A stretch of DNA of 43,963 nt from CAZART01 sp964487555 (GCA_964487555.1 CAZART010000034.1:1-43963), one strand, 5' to 3'; counted from the stretch's first letter, positions 1 to 8,550 are shown. Notes: generated from the letters alone by a model not told the origin. Program-made: numbers and translations.

Positions 1-707
1 CCGAAGTCGACGTCGGCCCCCTCGGACCGCCCGATCCAGTTGCGCTGCATCTCCTTCGTGCTCTCCGGCCAGTCCATTTCATCGAGGCCCTCGAGCAGCC
101 GCTCGGCATACCTCGTGATGCGCAGCATCCACTGGCGCAGCGGCTTGCGGACGCATTCGTAGCCGCCGATTTCGGATTTCCCGTCGATGACCTCCTCATT
201 CGCCAGGGTCGTGCCGAGCTCAGGGCACCACCAAACCGGGACCTCGCTCTGATACGCAAGCCCTCTCTCGTAGAGCTTCAGGAAGATCCACTGGGTCCAC
301 TTGAAGTAGTTCGGATCCGTCGTGTTGATCTCGCGATCCCAATCGTACGAAAAGCCCAGCGATTTCAGCTGCGTGCGGAAGCGCTCGACATTCTGCTCGG
401 TCGTCGCGCGCGGATGCGTGTTCGTCTTCAGCGCATACTGCTCGGCAGGCAGCCCGAACGCGTCCCAACCCATCGGATGCAGGACGTTGTAGCCGTTCAT
501 CCGACGGTAGCGCGCGATGATGTCGGTGGCCGTGTAGCCCTCAGGATGCCCGACGTGCAGACCCGCACCGCTGGGATACGGAAACATGTCGAGGACGTAG
601 AACTTTTCGCGCTGCGGATCCGGCTCCTCCGGGGTCCGGAACGTCTTGTTCTCGTCCCAGAATTGCTGCCATTTTTTCTCTATCTCCGTATATGGATATC
701 CTGGCAT
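1..707 (-). CDS. leuS: Leucyl-tRNA synthetase, N-terminal part (cut by window edge)
   Basis: Leucyl-tRNA synthetase charges tRNA-Leu with leucine in the cytoplasm. The reverse strand from the ATG at 707 reads open to the window edge, giving about 235 residues; class I LeuRS enzymes are usually 800-950, so most of the protein lies outside. It starts MPGYPYTEIEKKW, typical of LeuRS. The catalytic HIGH signature appears as HVGH at residues 51-54 inside PYPSGAGLHVGH, followed by EGYTATD. Later blocks GWDAFGLPAEQYA and WTQWIFLKLYERGLAY also match the family. The KMSKS loop and most of the editing domain are not in the window. No strong Shine-Dalgarno is seen. The gene is divergent from the CoA-binding gene across a 289-bp gap in which I see no clear element. 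Confidence 0.97.
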   Translation of the reverse strand, partial: MPGYPYTEIEKKWQQFWDENKTFRTPEEPDPQREKFYVLDMFPYPSGAGLHVGHPEGYTATDIIARYRRMNGYNVLHPMGWDAFGLPAEQYALKTNTHPRATTEQNVERFRTQLKSLGFSYDWDREINTTDPNYFKWTQWIFLKLYERGLAYQSEVPVWWCPELGTTLANEEVIDGKSEIGGYECVRKPLRQWMLRITRYAERLLEGLDEMDWPESTKEMQRNWIGRSEGADVDF

Positions 708-996
708 AAATACCGGTTGCCTAAGTACAAGGTGTTGGCCACGGGCTTGACCTTCGACGTCAACGCTTGCGAACCGGGAACCCGGAACGCGCAACCCGCA
801 ACCCTCGCAATCGTGACAAAAAGGTACGATGGCTGCCGAGCAATTGTTCGGGGGCGAACCCCCTCGAGTATCGCGCGGTACGACCTACGAAACGGCACCA
901 AAAACCGCGACGGAGCGCGGCCGCGCATTCGCGCCGCCCCGCGCAGGCCAGTCCCCATCCACTAATCACCCGCAAACCAGCAAGCACCCGCCAACC

Positions 997-1434
997 ATGG
1001 AGCACGCCACCGTCAACACCGCCGAGGAAATTACGTCGATCCTCGAATCCGCCCGCACCATCGCGGTCGTCGGCTGCTCCGACCGGCCCTCGCGCACGAG
1101 CTACGCCATCTACAAGTACATGAAGCAGAAGGGATATGATATGATTCCGGTGAATCCGGACCACGAATGGTGCGACGAGGACCGCTGCTATCCGGATCTG
1201 CTCGCGATTCCTGAGGACGTCGAGATTGACGTCGTGACCATCTTCCGGAATCCGCGCTACACCGCCGACATGGTAAACATCGCGGTCAAGCGGGCGGCGA
1301 AGACGGGCCGGAAACCGGTCATCTGGACGCAGCTCGGCGTCTCGAGCCGCGAGGCGGAGCGGATCGCGCACGAAGCCGGACTTCCGTACGTCAAAAACAG
1401 GTGCATCCTGGTCGAGCACAGCCGGCGGTTCTGA
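997..1434 (+). CDS. CoA-binding domain protein (CoA_binding_2 / YccU type)
   Basis: A 145-residue stand-alone Rossmann domain of the CoA_binding_2 family, related to the CoA-binding part of succinyl-CoA ligase. The nucleotide-binding start is visible as TIAVVGCSDRPSRTSYAIYKYM (residues about 22-43), followed by GYDMIPVNP and VDVVTIFRNP-type strands (here IDVVTIFRNP), then KPVIWTQLGV, where family members place the CoA pocket. The usual family length is 135-150, which supports the ATG at 997. The frame stays open upstream to 829, but that extension is low-complexity and unlike the family. The cellular role of these proteins is not settled; binding of CoA or another nucleotide is inferred from the fold only. 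It is divergent from leuS and followed by a GC-rich repeat array. Confidence 0.9.
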   Translation: MEHATVNTAEEITSILESARTIAVVGCSDRPSRTSYAIYKYMKQKGYDMIPVNPDHEWCDEDRCYPDLLAIPEDVEIDVVTIFRNPRYTADMVNIAVKRAAKTGRKPVIWTQLGVSSREAERIAHEAGLPYVKNRCILVEHSRRF

Positions 1435-1546
1435 CGGGCCCAGCCGTCACGATTACGGGGGCTTTTGGGGAGATCGGTCCTGAACCCCGCCGGCCGGCAC
1501 GGCGTGCCCGTCATCGGGTCGGCGCCGGCTCGGCCGCCGTGAGGCA

Positions 1547-1735
1547 CGGAAGACGGGGGCGCCGGGAAACGGACACGCCCGCGAGCGGAGACGCCGGAAA
1601 TCGGAGGCGCCGGAAATCGAATGCCCCGGCCCGGGAATCGAAGGCGCTGGGGATCGAAGGCGCCGGGGAGCGGAGGCGCCGGGGAGCGGAGGCGCCGGGA
1701 AGCGGAGACGCCGGGAAGCGGAGGCGCCGGGAACG
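1547..1735. repeat. 16-bp GC-rich tandem array, about 11 copies
   Basis: The unit resembles CGGAGGCGCCGGGAAG. Copies begin near 1547, 1570, 1586, 1602, 1618, 1639, 1655, 1671, 1687, 1703 and 1719; most steps are exactly 16 bp, with two irregular steps of 23 and 21. Because 16 is not a multiple of 3, the open frames across it (for example 1257-1949 minus) are products of the repeat and not genes. The core GGCGCC is itself palindromic. It lies between the CoA-binding gene and the SIMPL gene, in a 400-bp gap that otherwise shows nothing recognisable. Confidence 0.9.
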
Positions 1736-1834
1736 GAAGGCGGCAGGAACCGACCGGTCTCGCGAACGGTAACGCCGTCGATCCGCGACGCCGATGCCGT
1801 GTCACTCCGCTCTTCATCCCACTTTCGATCACGC

Positions 1835-2575
1835 ATGACCGCTTCCACCAGCGAGCGCGGGCGCTCGCCCTACGTTTTGCCGGCCGCCCTGCTGGCGCTC
1901 GGCATCCTGCTCGGCGCGACGGTGTTCGGCGCGTTTTTCTATAACTCACGCGCGCAGACGAGCACGATACAGGTGGTCGGATCTGCGAACGAGCGGTTCA
2001 CGTCGGACGTGGCGAAATGGCGGCTCACGATCGCGCGGCAGGTCGGCGACTTCGAGCTGTCCTCCGGATACGCGCAGCTGCACGGCGACCTCATCGAGCT
2101 GACCGCGAGGCTGCAGGCCGCCGGGATCGACTCCGCCGACATCAACATCCAGCCGGTTAATGCGAACCCGATGTGGGGACGCGAAGGAGAGCGGTCCGGA
2201 TACAACGTCACCCAAAGCCTGTACGTCGTGTCGGAGAATCCCAACGCCATCGAACGGCTCGCACTGAATCCCGGCGAGCTGCTCGAAGGCGGCGTTCTCC
2301 TCGAGGGATCCTACATCGAGTATTACTACTCGAAGATCGCGGAGCTCAAACACTCGCTGCTGGCCAAAGCCACGGAAGATGCGCGAGCCCGCGCCGAAGA
2401 GATCGCCGGCGGCGAAGCGGACCGAACGGTCGGCGCCATGATGTCGGGCCGCGCCGGCGTCTTCCAGATCACCGAGCCCTATTCGACCGACGTATCCGCC
2501 GGAGGGATGTATTCGACCTCGACGAAGGAAAAAGAGATTTCGGTGACCGTGCACGCGACGTTTGAAGCGGAATGA
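1835..2575 (+). CDS. SIMPL domain (DUF541) protein, membrane-anchored
   Basis: A SIMPL/DUF541-family protein of 246 residues. One hydrophobic segment near the N-terminus (YVLPAALLALGILLGATVFGAFFY, roughly residues 13-36) should act as an uncleaved anchor or signal, leaving the SIMPL domain in the periplasm. The domain begins at TIQVVGSANERFTSDVAKWRL, close to the family's usual 'V.G......PD.A.....V' opening, and ends with EKEISVTVHATFEAE, the expected last strand. Family members are called oxidative-stress or outer-membrane assembly proteins in a few species, but a molecular role is not fixed. I chose the ATG at 1835; the frame is also open from a GTG at 1799. The gene ends 60 bp before the convergent HD-hydrolase gene. 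Confidence 0.9.
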   Translation: MTASTSERGRSPYVLPAALLALGILLGATVFGAFFYNSRAQTSTIQVVGSANERFTSDVAKWRLTIARQVGDFELSSGYAQLHGDLIELTARLQAAGIDSADINIQPVNANPMWGREGERSGYNVTQSLYVVSENPNAIERLALNPGELLEGGVLLEGSYIEYYYSKIAELKHSLLAKATEDARARAEEIAGGEADRTVGAMMSGRAGVFQITEPYSTDVSAGGMYSTSTKEKEISVTVHATFEAE

Positions 2576-2635
2576 CGACGTGGAATGGCGGGCGGTGTGC
2601 CGACGCGGACGACCTCCCATCCTACTCGCCACACG

Positions 2636-3313
2636 CTACGCCCTGATCCGCTGCCGAAATAGCTCGAGCTCCTCGACCAATCGCTCGCGCATCGCGCCAA
2701 GCCGCTCGTCCGCGTGCATGCGCGTCACCTCCAGAACGGCTTCGTGAAACCACAGCTGCTGATCCGGGCCGACGCTCAGACCGCGGCCTTGTTGGTCCGC
2801 CTTGAAAACGTCCACGCCGCGCCCGCGACCCTGGTTGATCGACCATAGATTGTGCAGCTTGTCGGCCAGGCTGATGCCGGCGGCTTCCGGTGAGCCCTCC
2901 CGAATCTGCGCGATGTAGCGCTCCTTCCGGTCCCGCCACTCGCGCGGGTTGCCTTCCTCGTCGAATTGCGGCTCCGTAACCTCGCGCACACGCCGCAGCA
3001 CGCCCTCCCCCAGGGCCTCCCGCAGCTCTTCGGCGCGCATCGTCTGCCCGAAACGATTCGCATCCTCCAGCACGTCGTGCAGAAAGGCGGCGGCGATCGT
3101 CTCGTCATCCCAGCCCGCCCGCTGCACCGTCATCGCCACCGCCGTGACGTGCGCGATGACCGGCACGCGAAGAATCTCGTGCGCCGGCACTTCGAACGGC
3201 GCATCGCGCCACCGCTTTTTCCGGTACGTCTGGTCGTGCCACTGCGCCGACAGCTCGATGGCTTGCTCGATTACGATGCTGAATAGCGCGTCGACGTGGA
3301 TCGTGTGCGGCAT
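2636..3313 (-). CDS. HD-domain hydrolase, small alarmone hydrolase (MESH1/SpoT-like)
   Basis: A 225-residue HD-superfamily metallohydrolase resembling the (p)ppGpp hydrolase half of RelA/SpoT. The metal-binding signature is clear: a histidine in RVPVIAHVTAVA (about residue 54), the HD pair in AAAFLHDVLED (about residues 76-86), and the downstream aspartate in SLADKLHNLWS (about residue 148). HDVxED followed by xADKLHN is the arrangement in RelA/SpoT and MESH1 proteins, so hydrolysis of an alarmone or another nucleotide is plausible; this is inferred from motifs. There is no synthetase, TGS or ACT domain. It is downstream of bshC on the same strand, separated by a 22-bp tandem array, and may be cotranscribed. 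The start at 3313 is preceded by CAGGGGC, a weak Shine-Dalgarno. Confidence 0.85.
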   Translation of the reverse strand: MPHTIHVDALFSIVIEQAIELSAQWHDQTYRKKRWRDAPFEVPAHEILRVPVIAHVTAVAMTVQRAGWDDETIAAAFLHDVLEDANRFGQTMRAEELREALGEGVLRRVREVTEPQFDEEGNPREWRDRKERYIAQIREGSPEAAGISLADKLHNLWSINQGRGRGVDVFKADQQGRGLSVGPDQQLWFHEAVLEVTRMHADERLGAMRERLVEELELFRQRIRA

Positions 3314-3322
3314 GCCCCTGAA

Positions 3323-3437
3323 ATGGCTGTGCGGTTGGACCTAAACGGCCGTGCGAGTGAACCTAAACGGCTGTGCTAATTAACACGAACGGCCGTGCGG
3401 GTTGACGCAAACGGCCGTGCAGGTTGACCAGAAACGG
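3323..3437. repeat. 22-bp tandem array between bshC and the HD gene
   Basis: On the plus strand the unit is close to ACGGCCGTGCGGGTTGACCTAA. Copies begin near 3323, 3345, 3367, 3389 and 3411, each step 22 bp, with a last partial copy at about 3433. The array fills essentially the whole gap from the bshC stop (3438) to the HD-gene start (3313). The end of bshC, read on its own strand, looks like a further diverged copy. A 22-bp period cannot be in-frame coding. Confidence 0.9.
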
Positions 3438-5072
3438 TCAAAGTTCTACGATCTGATGCTCGGTTGTGTCCGTCGACAACGACCCGCGCAGCTCGCCGAT
3501 CAGCCCCAGACTGTACTTATTCAGGAAATACAGTACCGAGATCACCCGTTCCTGCAGCTTACCGGCCGGAAACAGGTTGACGTCCGCCTTATCGAGCTGC
3601 TCGCGGACCTCGTCGTGCGAGCGCTTCTCGGCCCGGACGACCTTCGATTTGAAATCCATAAATGCGCCCGTCAACGCACTCCGCATGGCTTCGGCGGAAT
3701 TCACCAGCGTCGGATCCACCTTCTCCACCGCCGGCTTCAGCACGTTTACGGCTTCATGCAGATGCCTCGAGGCGGCCTTGAACAGCGCGTCTACGTCGAC
3801 CTCCATCCCGCTCAGAACCACGCGCTGAAACAGGCGGTCCACGTCCTCCTCGAAGTCGTCGACGTCCAGGCCGTACTTTTCCAGCACCTTCGCGACCTTC
3901 GATTCCACCAGCGTGACGCTCGCGCGCGGGTAGATGAGCGGCATCGGCAGTCCGGCCCATTCGTACGCCGTCCGGTACTGCGCGAAGTAGGCGACCTCGC
4001 CGGGGCCGGCGACGTATAGGGCCGTCGGAAACAGCAGATCTTGCGTCAGCGGCCGGAGCACGACGTTCGGACTGAACCGCGCCGGGTCGCGTCGCAAGAG
4101 ATCCGCCAGCTCATCCTTCGACCACGATAGCGAACCGTCCCGCAGCTCGAACCGCGAATCCACGGCATCCACGGCGCGGCGCGCGACGTCATCCAGCAGA
4201 AACAAATTCGCCGGACGCGCCTGGACTTGCTCGTGATAGCGCTCCGCCAGCCTCGTAGACGTCGCCCGAATGCCTGCCGAGAGCGGCTCCGGATCCTCGA
4301 TCTCCCGCTCGAAAATCGGCGCCGCAAGCTTCTTGAGCCGTGCATCGGCGCCGTCGGCCAGCACGAGCCCCGTTCCTTCGAACAGCGCCGCCACCAGCCG
4401 CGCGAACGCCTCCCCGAACGTTCGCCCGCTCCGATAAGCCCCTCGCACGTGCCCCATCAGAGCGGGCTTGAAATCGCTCGGCGGCAAAACAGCGTCGAGA
4501 CGGTCCACCATCGCGTCGATGGTCTCGTCAAAGCGCACCCGCCCCACCGCCCCGACCCCGGCTGCGGGCTTCGCATATGCCAGCGTCTCCAGCGCATTGC
4601 GGCGCAAAAAGTACGCACTCGCCATCTCGTCGAAATCGTGGTCTTCCGTGCCCAGCCAGAACACCGGCACCACGGGCCGTCCCGTCTCGCCGGCGAGCTG
4701 CTCGGCCGTCTGCAGCGTCGTGATGATCTTCAGAATGGTGTAGAACGGTCCTGAGAACAGCCCGACTTGTTGACCTGTGATCGTCACGACGCAGTCGGCG
4801 CGCCGCAGCGACTCGATGTTCGCACGCACGGCGTCGTCCGTGCTCCAGGTTGCGTTCTGCTCGAGCAGCACCTCGGCCAGCGTCTCGCGGTCGCGGTCGA
4901 CGGCGGCGGCACGATCCGCCGCTTTCCTGCGCTCCGCCGGCTCTCGAAAATCGCCGGCGTAAAACGCGCCGAGCGCCTCGTACTGCGTACAGTAGTCGCG
5001 GAAAAGAGGGGAAAACGAGTCGAAAGCCCCGAAAGAGCGGCGGCGAATCGCAAGCTGGGCGTCGGGAGTCAT
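3438..5072 (-). CDS. bshC: Bacillithiol biosynthesis cysteine-adding enzyme BshC
   Basis: BshC adds cysteine to glucosaminyl-malate, the last step of bacillithiol (low-molecular-weight thiol) synthesis in the cytoplasm. The protein is 544 residues, the normal family length. The family signature is plain: VVTITGQQVGLFSGPFYTILK (about residues 93-113), then VPVFWLGTEDHDFDE (about 139-153), the GQQ and SEDHD-like blocks typical of BshC. LLFPTALYVAGPGEVAYFAQ and MPLIYPRASVTL further on also match. The C-terminal third is charged and helical, in keeping with the coiled-coil dimer region of BshC. The ATG at 5072 gives the usual start. Neither bshA nor bshB is in this window, so the pathway is incomplete here. 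It lies downstream of the bifunctional nuclease gene and upstream of the HD hydrolase. Confidence 0.95.
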   Translation of the reverse strand: MTPDAQLAIRRRSFGAFDSFSPLFRDYCTQYEALGAFYAGDFREPAERRKAADRAAAVDRDRETLAEVLLEQNATWSTDDAVRANIESLRRADCVVTITGQQVGLFSGPFYTILKIITTLQTAEQLAGETGRPVVPVFWLGTEDHDFDEMASAYFLRRNALETLAYAKPAAGVGAVGRVRFDETIDAMVDRLDAVLPPSDFKPALMGHVRGAYRSGRTFGEAFARLVAALFEGTGLVLADGADARLKKLAAPIFEREIEDPEPLSAGIRATSTRLAERYHEQVQARPANLFLLDDVARRAVDAVDSRFELRDGSLSWSKDELADLLRRDPARFSPNVVLRPLTQDLLFPTALYVAGPGEVAYFAQYRTAYEWAGLPMPLIYPRASVTLVESKVAKVLEKYGLDVDDFEEDVDRLFQRVVLSGMEVDVDALFKAASRHLHEAVNVLKPAVEKVDPTLVNSAEAMRSALTGAFMDFKSKVVRAEKRSHDEVREQLDKADVNLFPAGKLQERVISVLYFLNKYSLGLIGELRGSLSTDTTEHQIVEL

Positions 5073-5256
5073 GTAGGCTTATTCCGTTCTTCGTTCTTCG
5101 TTTGCGTTTCACTTGAAGAGGCGCTGTGCGTCCAATCACGCGAACGGCGAACGACGAACAAACCGCAAAAAAGCGAAGGCCCTGACGCCGGTGGAGGCGT
5201 ACAGAATCTCCGCTTGTTCGAATCACGAACCGGGCCCGGTGTTACGGCGCCGAGAA

Positions 5257-5847
5257 CTAATTCTTCTGCTGTTCACTCTGCAGACGCTGAATTTCGTCGC
5301 GAAGCTTGGCGGCCTTCTCGTAATCCTCCTGCTCTATCGCAACCTCGAGCTGCTGCTCCATCTGCTCGAGCCTGGACATCGGCATGTGCTCTTCTTCCTC
5401 GTCGGCTTCGGCAGGGGTCAGCGCCGCGGCGCCCTCCTCCTCCGTCGGAATGCCGGCCTCTTCCATCACCGACGGCGACACGTAAATGGGCGCGTCCACA
5501 CGAACGGCCAGTGCGACCGCGTCGCTCGGACGAGAATCGAGCTGACCCTCGTCACCGTCGTGGACGTAGCGGATCTTCGCGAAAAATGTGCCCTCACGCA
5601 GCTCGTCGATGACCACGTCGAGCACCTCGGCGCCTACCGCCTCCAGCGTATCACGAAGCAGATCGTGCGTCATAGGACGCGGCGGCTGAATCTTCTCGAG
5701 CTCAAGCGCAATCGCCTGGGCTTCAAAGGCACCAATGATGATCGGCAGCCGCCGGTTGCCCCCGACCTCACCGAGCACGAGCGCATAGGCGCCGCCACTG
5801 GAGGGGCTGGTCGAGAGTCCGATGATGTCTACCTGTATATGATCCAT
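5257..5847 (-). CDS. Bifunctional nuclease (DUF151) with C-terminal UVR motif
   Basis: A BFN/DUF151-domain protein of 196 residues. The N-terminal 130 residues carry the family blocks: IGLSTSPSSGGAYALVLGE, RLPIIIGAFEAQAIALELE, PPRPMTHDLL and, at the end, LDSRPSDAVALAVRVDAPIYV. DUF151 proteins have been described as RNase/DNase enzymes in plants and are widespread in bacteria; activity here is inferred. After an acidic linker (ADEEEEH) comes a UVR-like helical hairpin at the C-terminus, EVAIEQEDYEKAAKLRDEIQRL, as in UvrB, UvrC and McsA. BFN plus UVR is a common arrangement in Bacteroidota. The ATG at 5847 (MDHIQVDIIGL) fits the family start; the frame extends to a TTG at 5874. It lies 118 bp downstream of hisC. 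Confidence 0.93.
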   Translation of the reverse strand: MDHIQVDIIGLSTSPSSGGAYALVLGEVGGNRRLPIIIGAFEAQAIALELEKIQPPRPMTHDLLRDTLEAVGAEVLDVVIDELREGTFFAKIRYVHDGDEGQLDSRPSDAVALAVRVDAPIYVSPSVMEEAGIPTEEEGAAALTPAEADEEEEHMPMSRLEQMEQQLEVAIEQEDYEKAAKLRDEIQRLQSEQQKN

Positions 5848-5965
5848 TTCGAAGGGAGCGACCTGGAGTGTCAATCAGAGCGATGTCAATGCTCGCGCGA
5901 CAGGTGCCGGCGCGGCCAAAGGGTGTTATTCGATCCGCGATGAAATACGGCTCGACCGGCCGGCG

Positions 5966-7069
5966 TCACCCGCGGTTTGTCAATGCATTTTGTAACGCGA
6001 CCCTAAATGCGTTGTTCTCAGCCTCCGTGCCCGCGTTGACGCGCAGAAGACCTTTGAGTTCGGGATATCCACCCATGTTCCTCACGAGCACACCTGCCTC
6101 TGCCAGACGGTTCATCATCTCGCTCGGTTCCACGGGTGTCCGAAACAAGACAAAGTTCGACTGAGATGGCAGCACCTCTACGCCCTCCATGCGTTCCAGG
6201 GCGTCCGTAAGCTCGGCGCAGCCGGCCTTCAGGCGCTGGGCGCGTTCTTTGAGTAGATTCGGCCGGCGCAGCAGGGCTATCGCCGTCGACTGCGCCAGTC
6301 GATCGACCATAAACGGCAGGCGCGCCTTCATGATTTCCGCAATGACTTCGGGCCGCGCCAGCATGAATCCGAGCCGGAGCCCGGCAAGGCCCCACGCCTT
6401 CGATAGCGTGCGCAGCAAAATAACATTCGGATGGCGCCGCAGTAGCTTTAGGGCGCTCGGCTCTTTCGCAAATTCGACGTAGGCCTCGTCGACGACGACG
6501 AAACCGCTTGACGCCTCGACGATCGACTGGACCTCTTCGAAGCGCATGGCGAGCCCGGTGGGATTGTTCGGCGTCGTCAAGACGGTCAGCGCCGGATCGC
6601 GGTCGCGGACGACGCGGAGGATCGCCTCGGCGTCGAAGCTTAAATCGTCGCGCGGCGGTATTTCGATGAGCTCCCCTTCGTGCAGGCGAACGACGGTCGT
6701 GTAGAGCGCAAACATCGGCCTCGGCAGCACGACGGGTGTCCCCTTATCGATGATCGCGAGGCCGAGGGTGTAGGTCAGCTCGTTGGAGCCGTTGCCGACC
6801 AGGACGCCGTCGGGCATCCAGCCTACGTAGTCGGCGAAGGCACGGGCGAGCTCGTCCGGCTGTTCGGTGGGATACCGGTTGAACGGTATTTCCATGAAGC
6901 CGTCGACGATTTCGCGCTTCAGTTCGGAAGGCAGATCGTAGGGGCTTTCGTTCTGGTTGAGCTTCACCTTCGGATGCTCGAGCCCTCCTACCACGTAGGG
7001 CTTCTGCCGCCGGACGGCCGGGCGGATGCGCCCTAGCACGGAGTCAATGTCTGATATCTCCATTTCCAT
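5966..7069 (-). CDS. hisC: Histidinol-phosphate aminotransferase
   Basis: HisC is the PLP-dependent transaminase converting imidazole-acetol phosphate and glutamate to histidinol phosphate. The protein is 367 residues, normal length. The substrate-binding start VKLNQNESPYDLP (about residues 35-47), VLVGNGSNEL, TTPNNPTG, VVVDEAYVEFA and the Schiff-base lysine block LLRTLSKAWGLAGLRLGF are all present, marking an aminotransferase I/II fold of HisC type. It is the second gene of a hisD-hisC pair; the other his biosynthesis genes are not in the window. The 194-bp gap to hisD carries decayed repeats of the hisD 3' end. The ATG at 7069 (MEMEISDIDS) is chosen. Confidence 0.95.
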   Translation of the reverse strand: MEMEISDIDSVLGRIRPAVRRQKPYVVGGLEHPKVKLNQNESPYDLPSELKREIVDGFMEIPFNRYPTEQPDELARAFADYVGWMPDGVLVGNGSNELTYTLGLAIIDKGTPVVLPRPMFALYTTVVRLHEGELIEIPPRDDLSFDAEAILRVVRDRDPALTVLTTPNNPTGLAMRFEEVQSIVEASSGFVVVDEAYVEFAKEPSALKLLRRHPNVILLRTLSKAWGLAGLRLGFMLARPEVIAEIMKARLPFMVDRLAQSTAIALLRRPNLLKERAQRLKAGCAELTDALERMEGVEVLPSQSNFVLFRTPVEPSEMMNRLAEAGVLVRNMGGYPELKGLLRVNAGTEAENNAFRVALQNALTNRG

Positions 7070-7074
7070 CCTGT

Positions 7075-7290
7075 TACTCCGATTCAGCCGTACTTCGTTC
7101 GCCCGTGTAGGGGCGGATAATAGGCCCGATTTAAGCGCATCTCAATCATTCGTGCATGCGCGGGTTCCACTCCTGATCACGCCCGGCCGGCACGATGATG
7201 AGCCGATCATCCGTGCATCCGCGGGTTCCACTCCGCTTCAAGCGCAGCTCTGATCACCCGGATTTAGGTCCCATTCAAGCGCACCTCGAT
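7075..7290. repeat. Diverged copies of the hisD 3' end plus a 29-bp direct repeat
   Basis: The last codons of hisD read on the plus strand as TTCAAGCGCACCTCGATCGC (7274-7293). Similar blocks follow in the gap: TTCAAGCGCAGCTCTGATCA (from about 7237), TTTAAGCGCATCTCAATCAT (from about 7130) and a weaker TTCAGCCGTACTTCGTTCGC (from about 7083). Separately, 7145-7173 and 7206-7234 are a direct repeat of 29 bp with two mismatches, containing CGCGGGTTCCACTCC. The gap shows no other recognisable element. Confidence 0.75.
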
Positions 7291-8550
7291 CGCCCGGGCG
7301 TGGGCGTCGAACTGTTCCGCCTTCGCAAACGTCGCGATCCTTGGGCCGGTTCTCGCAAGCCGCCGCCGGGAATACGCGATAACGGACTGCTGCCTCAGAA
7401 AATCGTCGACGCCGAGCGCCGACGCAAAGCGTGCCGATCCGCCGGTAGGCAAAATGTGATTGGGCCCTGCGAAGTAGTCACCCACGGGTTCGGGCGAGAA
7501 CGGTCCGATAAAAATGGCGCCGGCGTGGCGGACGTTCTCCATCACCTTCCATGGATCGTCGACCATCAACTCGAGGTGTTCAGGCGCGAGCTCATTGACA
7601 GTGTCGACTGCTTCATCCAGAGACGCGGCGACGATGCAGGCGCCGTACTCACGGAGCGACGCCTCGATGATAGCCCGCCGGGGCAGGTCCGGCACCATCC
7701 GCGCCAGGTGTGCGGCGACCTCGCCGGCGACCTCCGGCGCGGTGGTAACGAGAACGGCGGAGGCGCGCTCGTCGTGCTCGGCCTGCGAAAGCAGATCGGC
7801 GGCGACGAACTCGGGATCGGCCGTATCGTCGGCCAGGACTACGATTTCGCTCGGTCCGGCGATAGAATCGATGCCGACGCGTCCGTAGACGAGCTTCTTG
7901 GCCGCCGTGACGTATGCATTGCCCGGTCCGACGATCTTATCCACTTTCGGAATGCTCTCCGTGCCGAAGGCGAACGCGGCGATGGCCTGTGCGCCGCCAA
8001 CCGCGTAGACGTTCTCGATGCCGAGAAGGTGGGCCGTCGCCAGCACGAGCGCGTGGGGACGTGCGTCCACTCCGGGCGGAGAAGCGAGGTGAATCTCCTC
8101 GACGCCCGCCACCTGCGCCGGAATCACGTTCATCAGCACACTCGACGGATAGGCGGCCGTACCGCCGGGCACGTAGAGTCCGGCTTTCGCCATGGGCACG
8201 AAACGCTGCCCGAGCACGACGCCGTCTCCGTCGTCGATCTGCCAGGATTCCCGCCGCTGATGCTCGTGAAACCGCCTCACGTTGGCGGCCGCTTCTTTCA
8301 GAATCGATCGAAGATCGCTCGAGATGCTCTCGAACGCTTTCCTGGAGTCGGAGGCCTGCACGTGCAGCGAGGACGGCCGGACTCCGTCGAATTTCTCGGT
8401 CAGCTCGATGAGCGCGGCATCCCCGCCACGCCGAACCCGCTCGAGAATCCGCCGCGTCGCCGCCTCAACGTCCTCGCTAAACACGGCACTGCGGCTGAAG
8501 ATCGCTTCGAGGCGCGCGTGACGCTCGGAATAGGGAACGATCGGAATCAT
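7264..8550 (-). CDS. hisD: Histidinol dehydrogenase
   Basis: HisD is the zinc- and NAD-dependent enzyme that oxidises histidinol twice to histidine, the last step of histidine synthesis. It has 428 residues, as expected. Family blocks seen include RAGLYVPGGTAAYPSS-type sequence (KAGLYVPGGTAAYPSSVLMN), YAVGGAQAIAAFAFGTESIP, KIVGPGNAYVTAAKKLVYG, IAGPSEIVVLADDTADP, DLLSQAEHD and ELAPEHLEL; the histidines and acidic residues in the last two blocks are zinc or catalytic residues in known HisD enzymes. The start ATG at 8550 has GGTGA seven bases upstream. hisD opens the hisD-hisC pair, downstream of the terminator of the PUR-alpha gene, so it probably has its own promoter. Confidence 0.97.
   Translation of the reverse strand: MIPIVPYSERHARLEAIFSRSAVFSEDVEAATRRILERVRRGGDAALIELTEKFDGVRPSSLHVQASDSRKAFESISSDLRSILKEAAANVRRFHEHQRRESWQIDDGDGVVLGQRFVPMAKAGLYVPGGTAAYPSSVLMNVIPAQVAGVEEIHLASPPGVDARPHALVLATAHLLGIENVYAVGGAQAIAAFAFGTESIPKVDKIVGPGNAYVTAAKKLVYGRVGIDSIAGPSEIVVLADDTADPEFVAADLLSQAEHDERASAVLVTTAPEVAGEVAAHLARMVPDLPRRAIIEASLREYGACIVAASLDEAVDTVNELAPEHLELMVDDPWKVMENVRHAGAIFIGPFSPEPVGDYFAGPNHILPTGGSARFASALGVDDFLRQQSVIAYSRRRLARTGPRIATFAKAEQFDAHARAIEVRLNGT

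Noticed and set aside
1257..1949. 230-codon minus-strand frame rich in RFPAPPLPGAS repeats
   Set aside because: Created by the 16-bp repeat, which is out of frame with itself, and overlapping two real genes.
5084..5164. Possible hairpin from CGTTCTTCG- and CGAACGACG-like runs between bshC and the nuclease gene
   Set aside because: The arms pair only partly and are low-complexity; similar matches arise easily by chance.
5868..5995. TGTCAATGC-like words shared by the hisC end and the following gap
   Set aside because: Only about nine bases match; not enough to count as another gene-end duplication.
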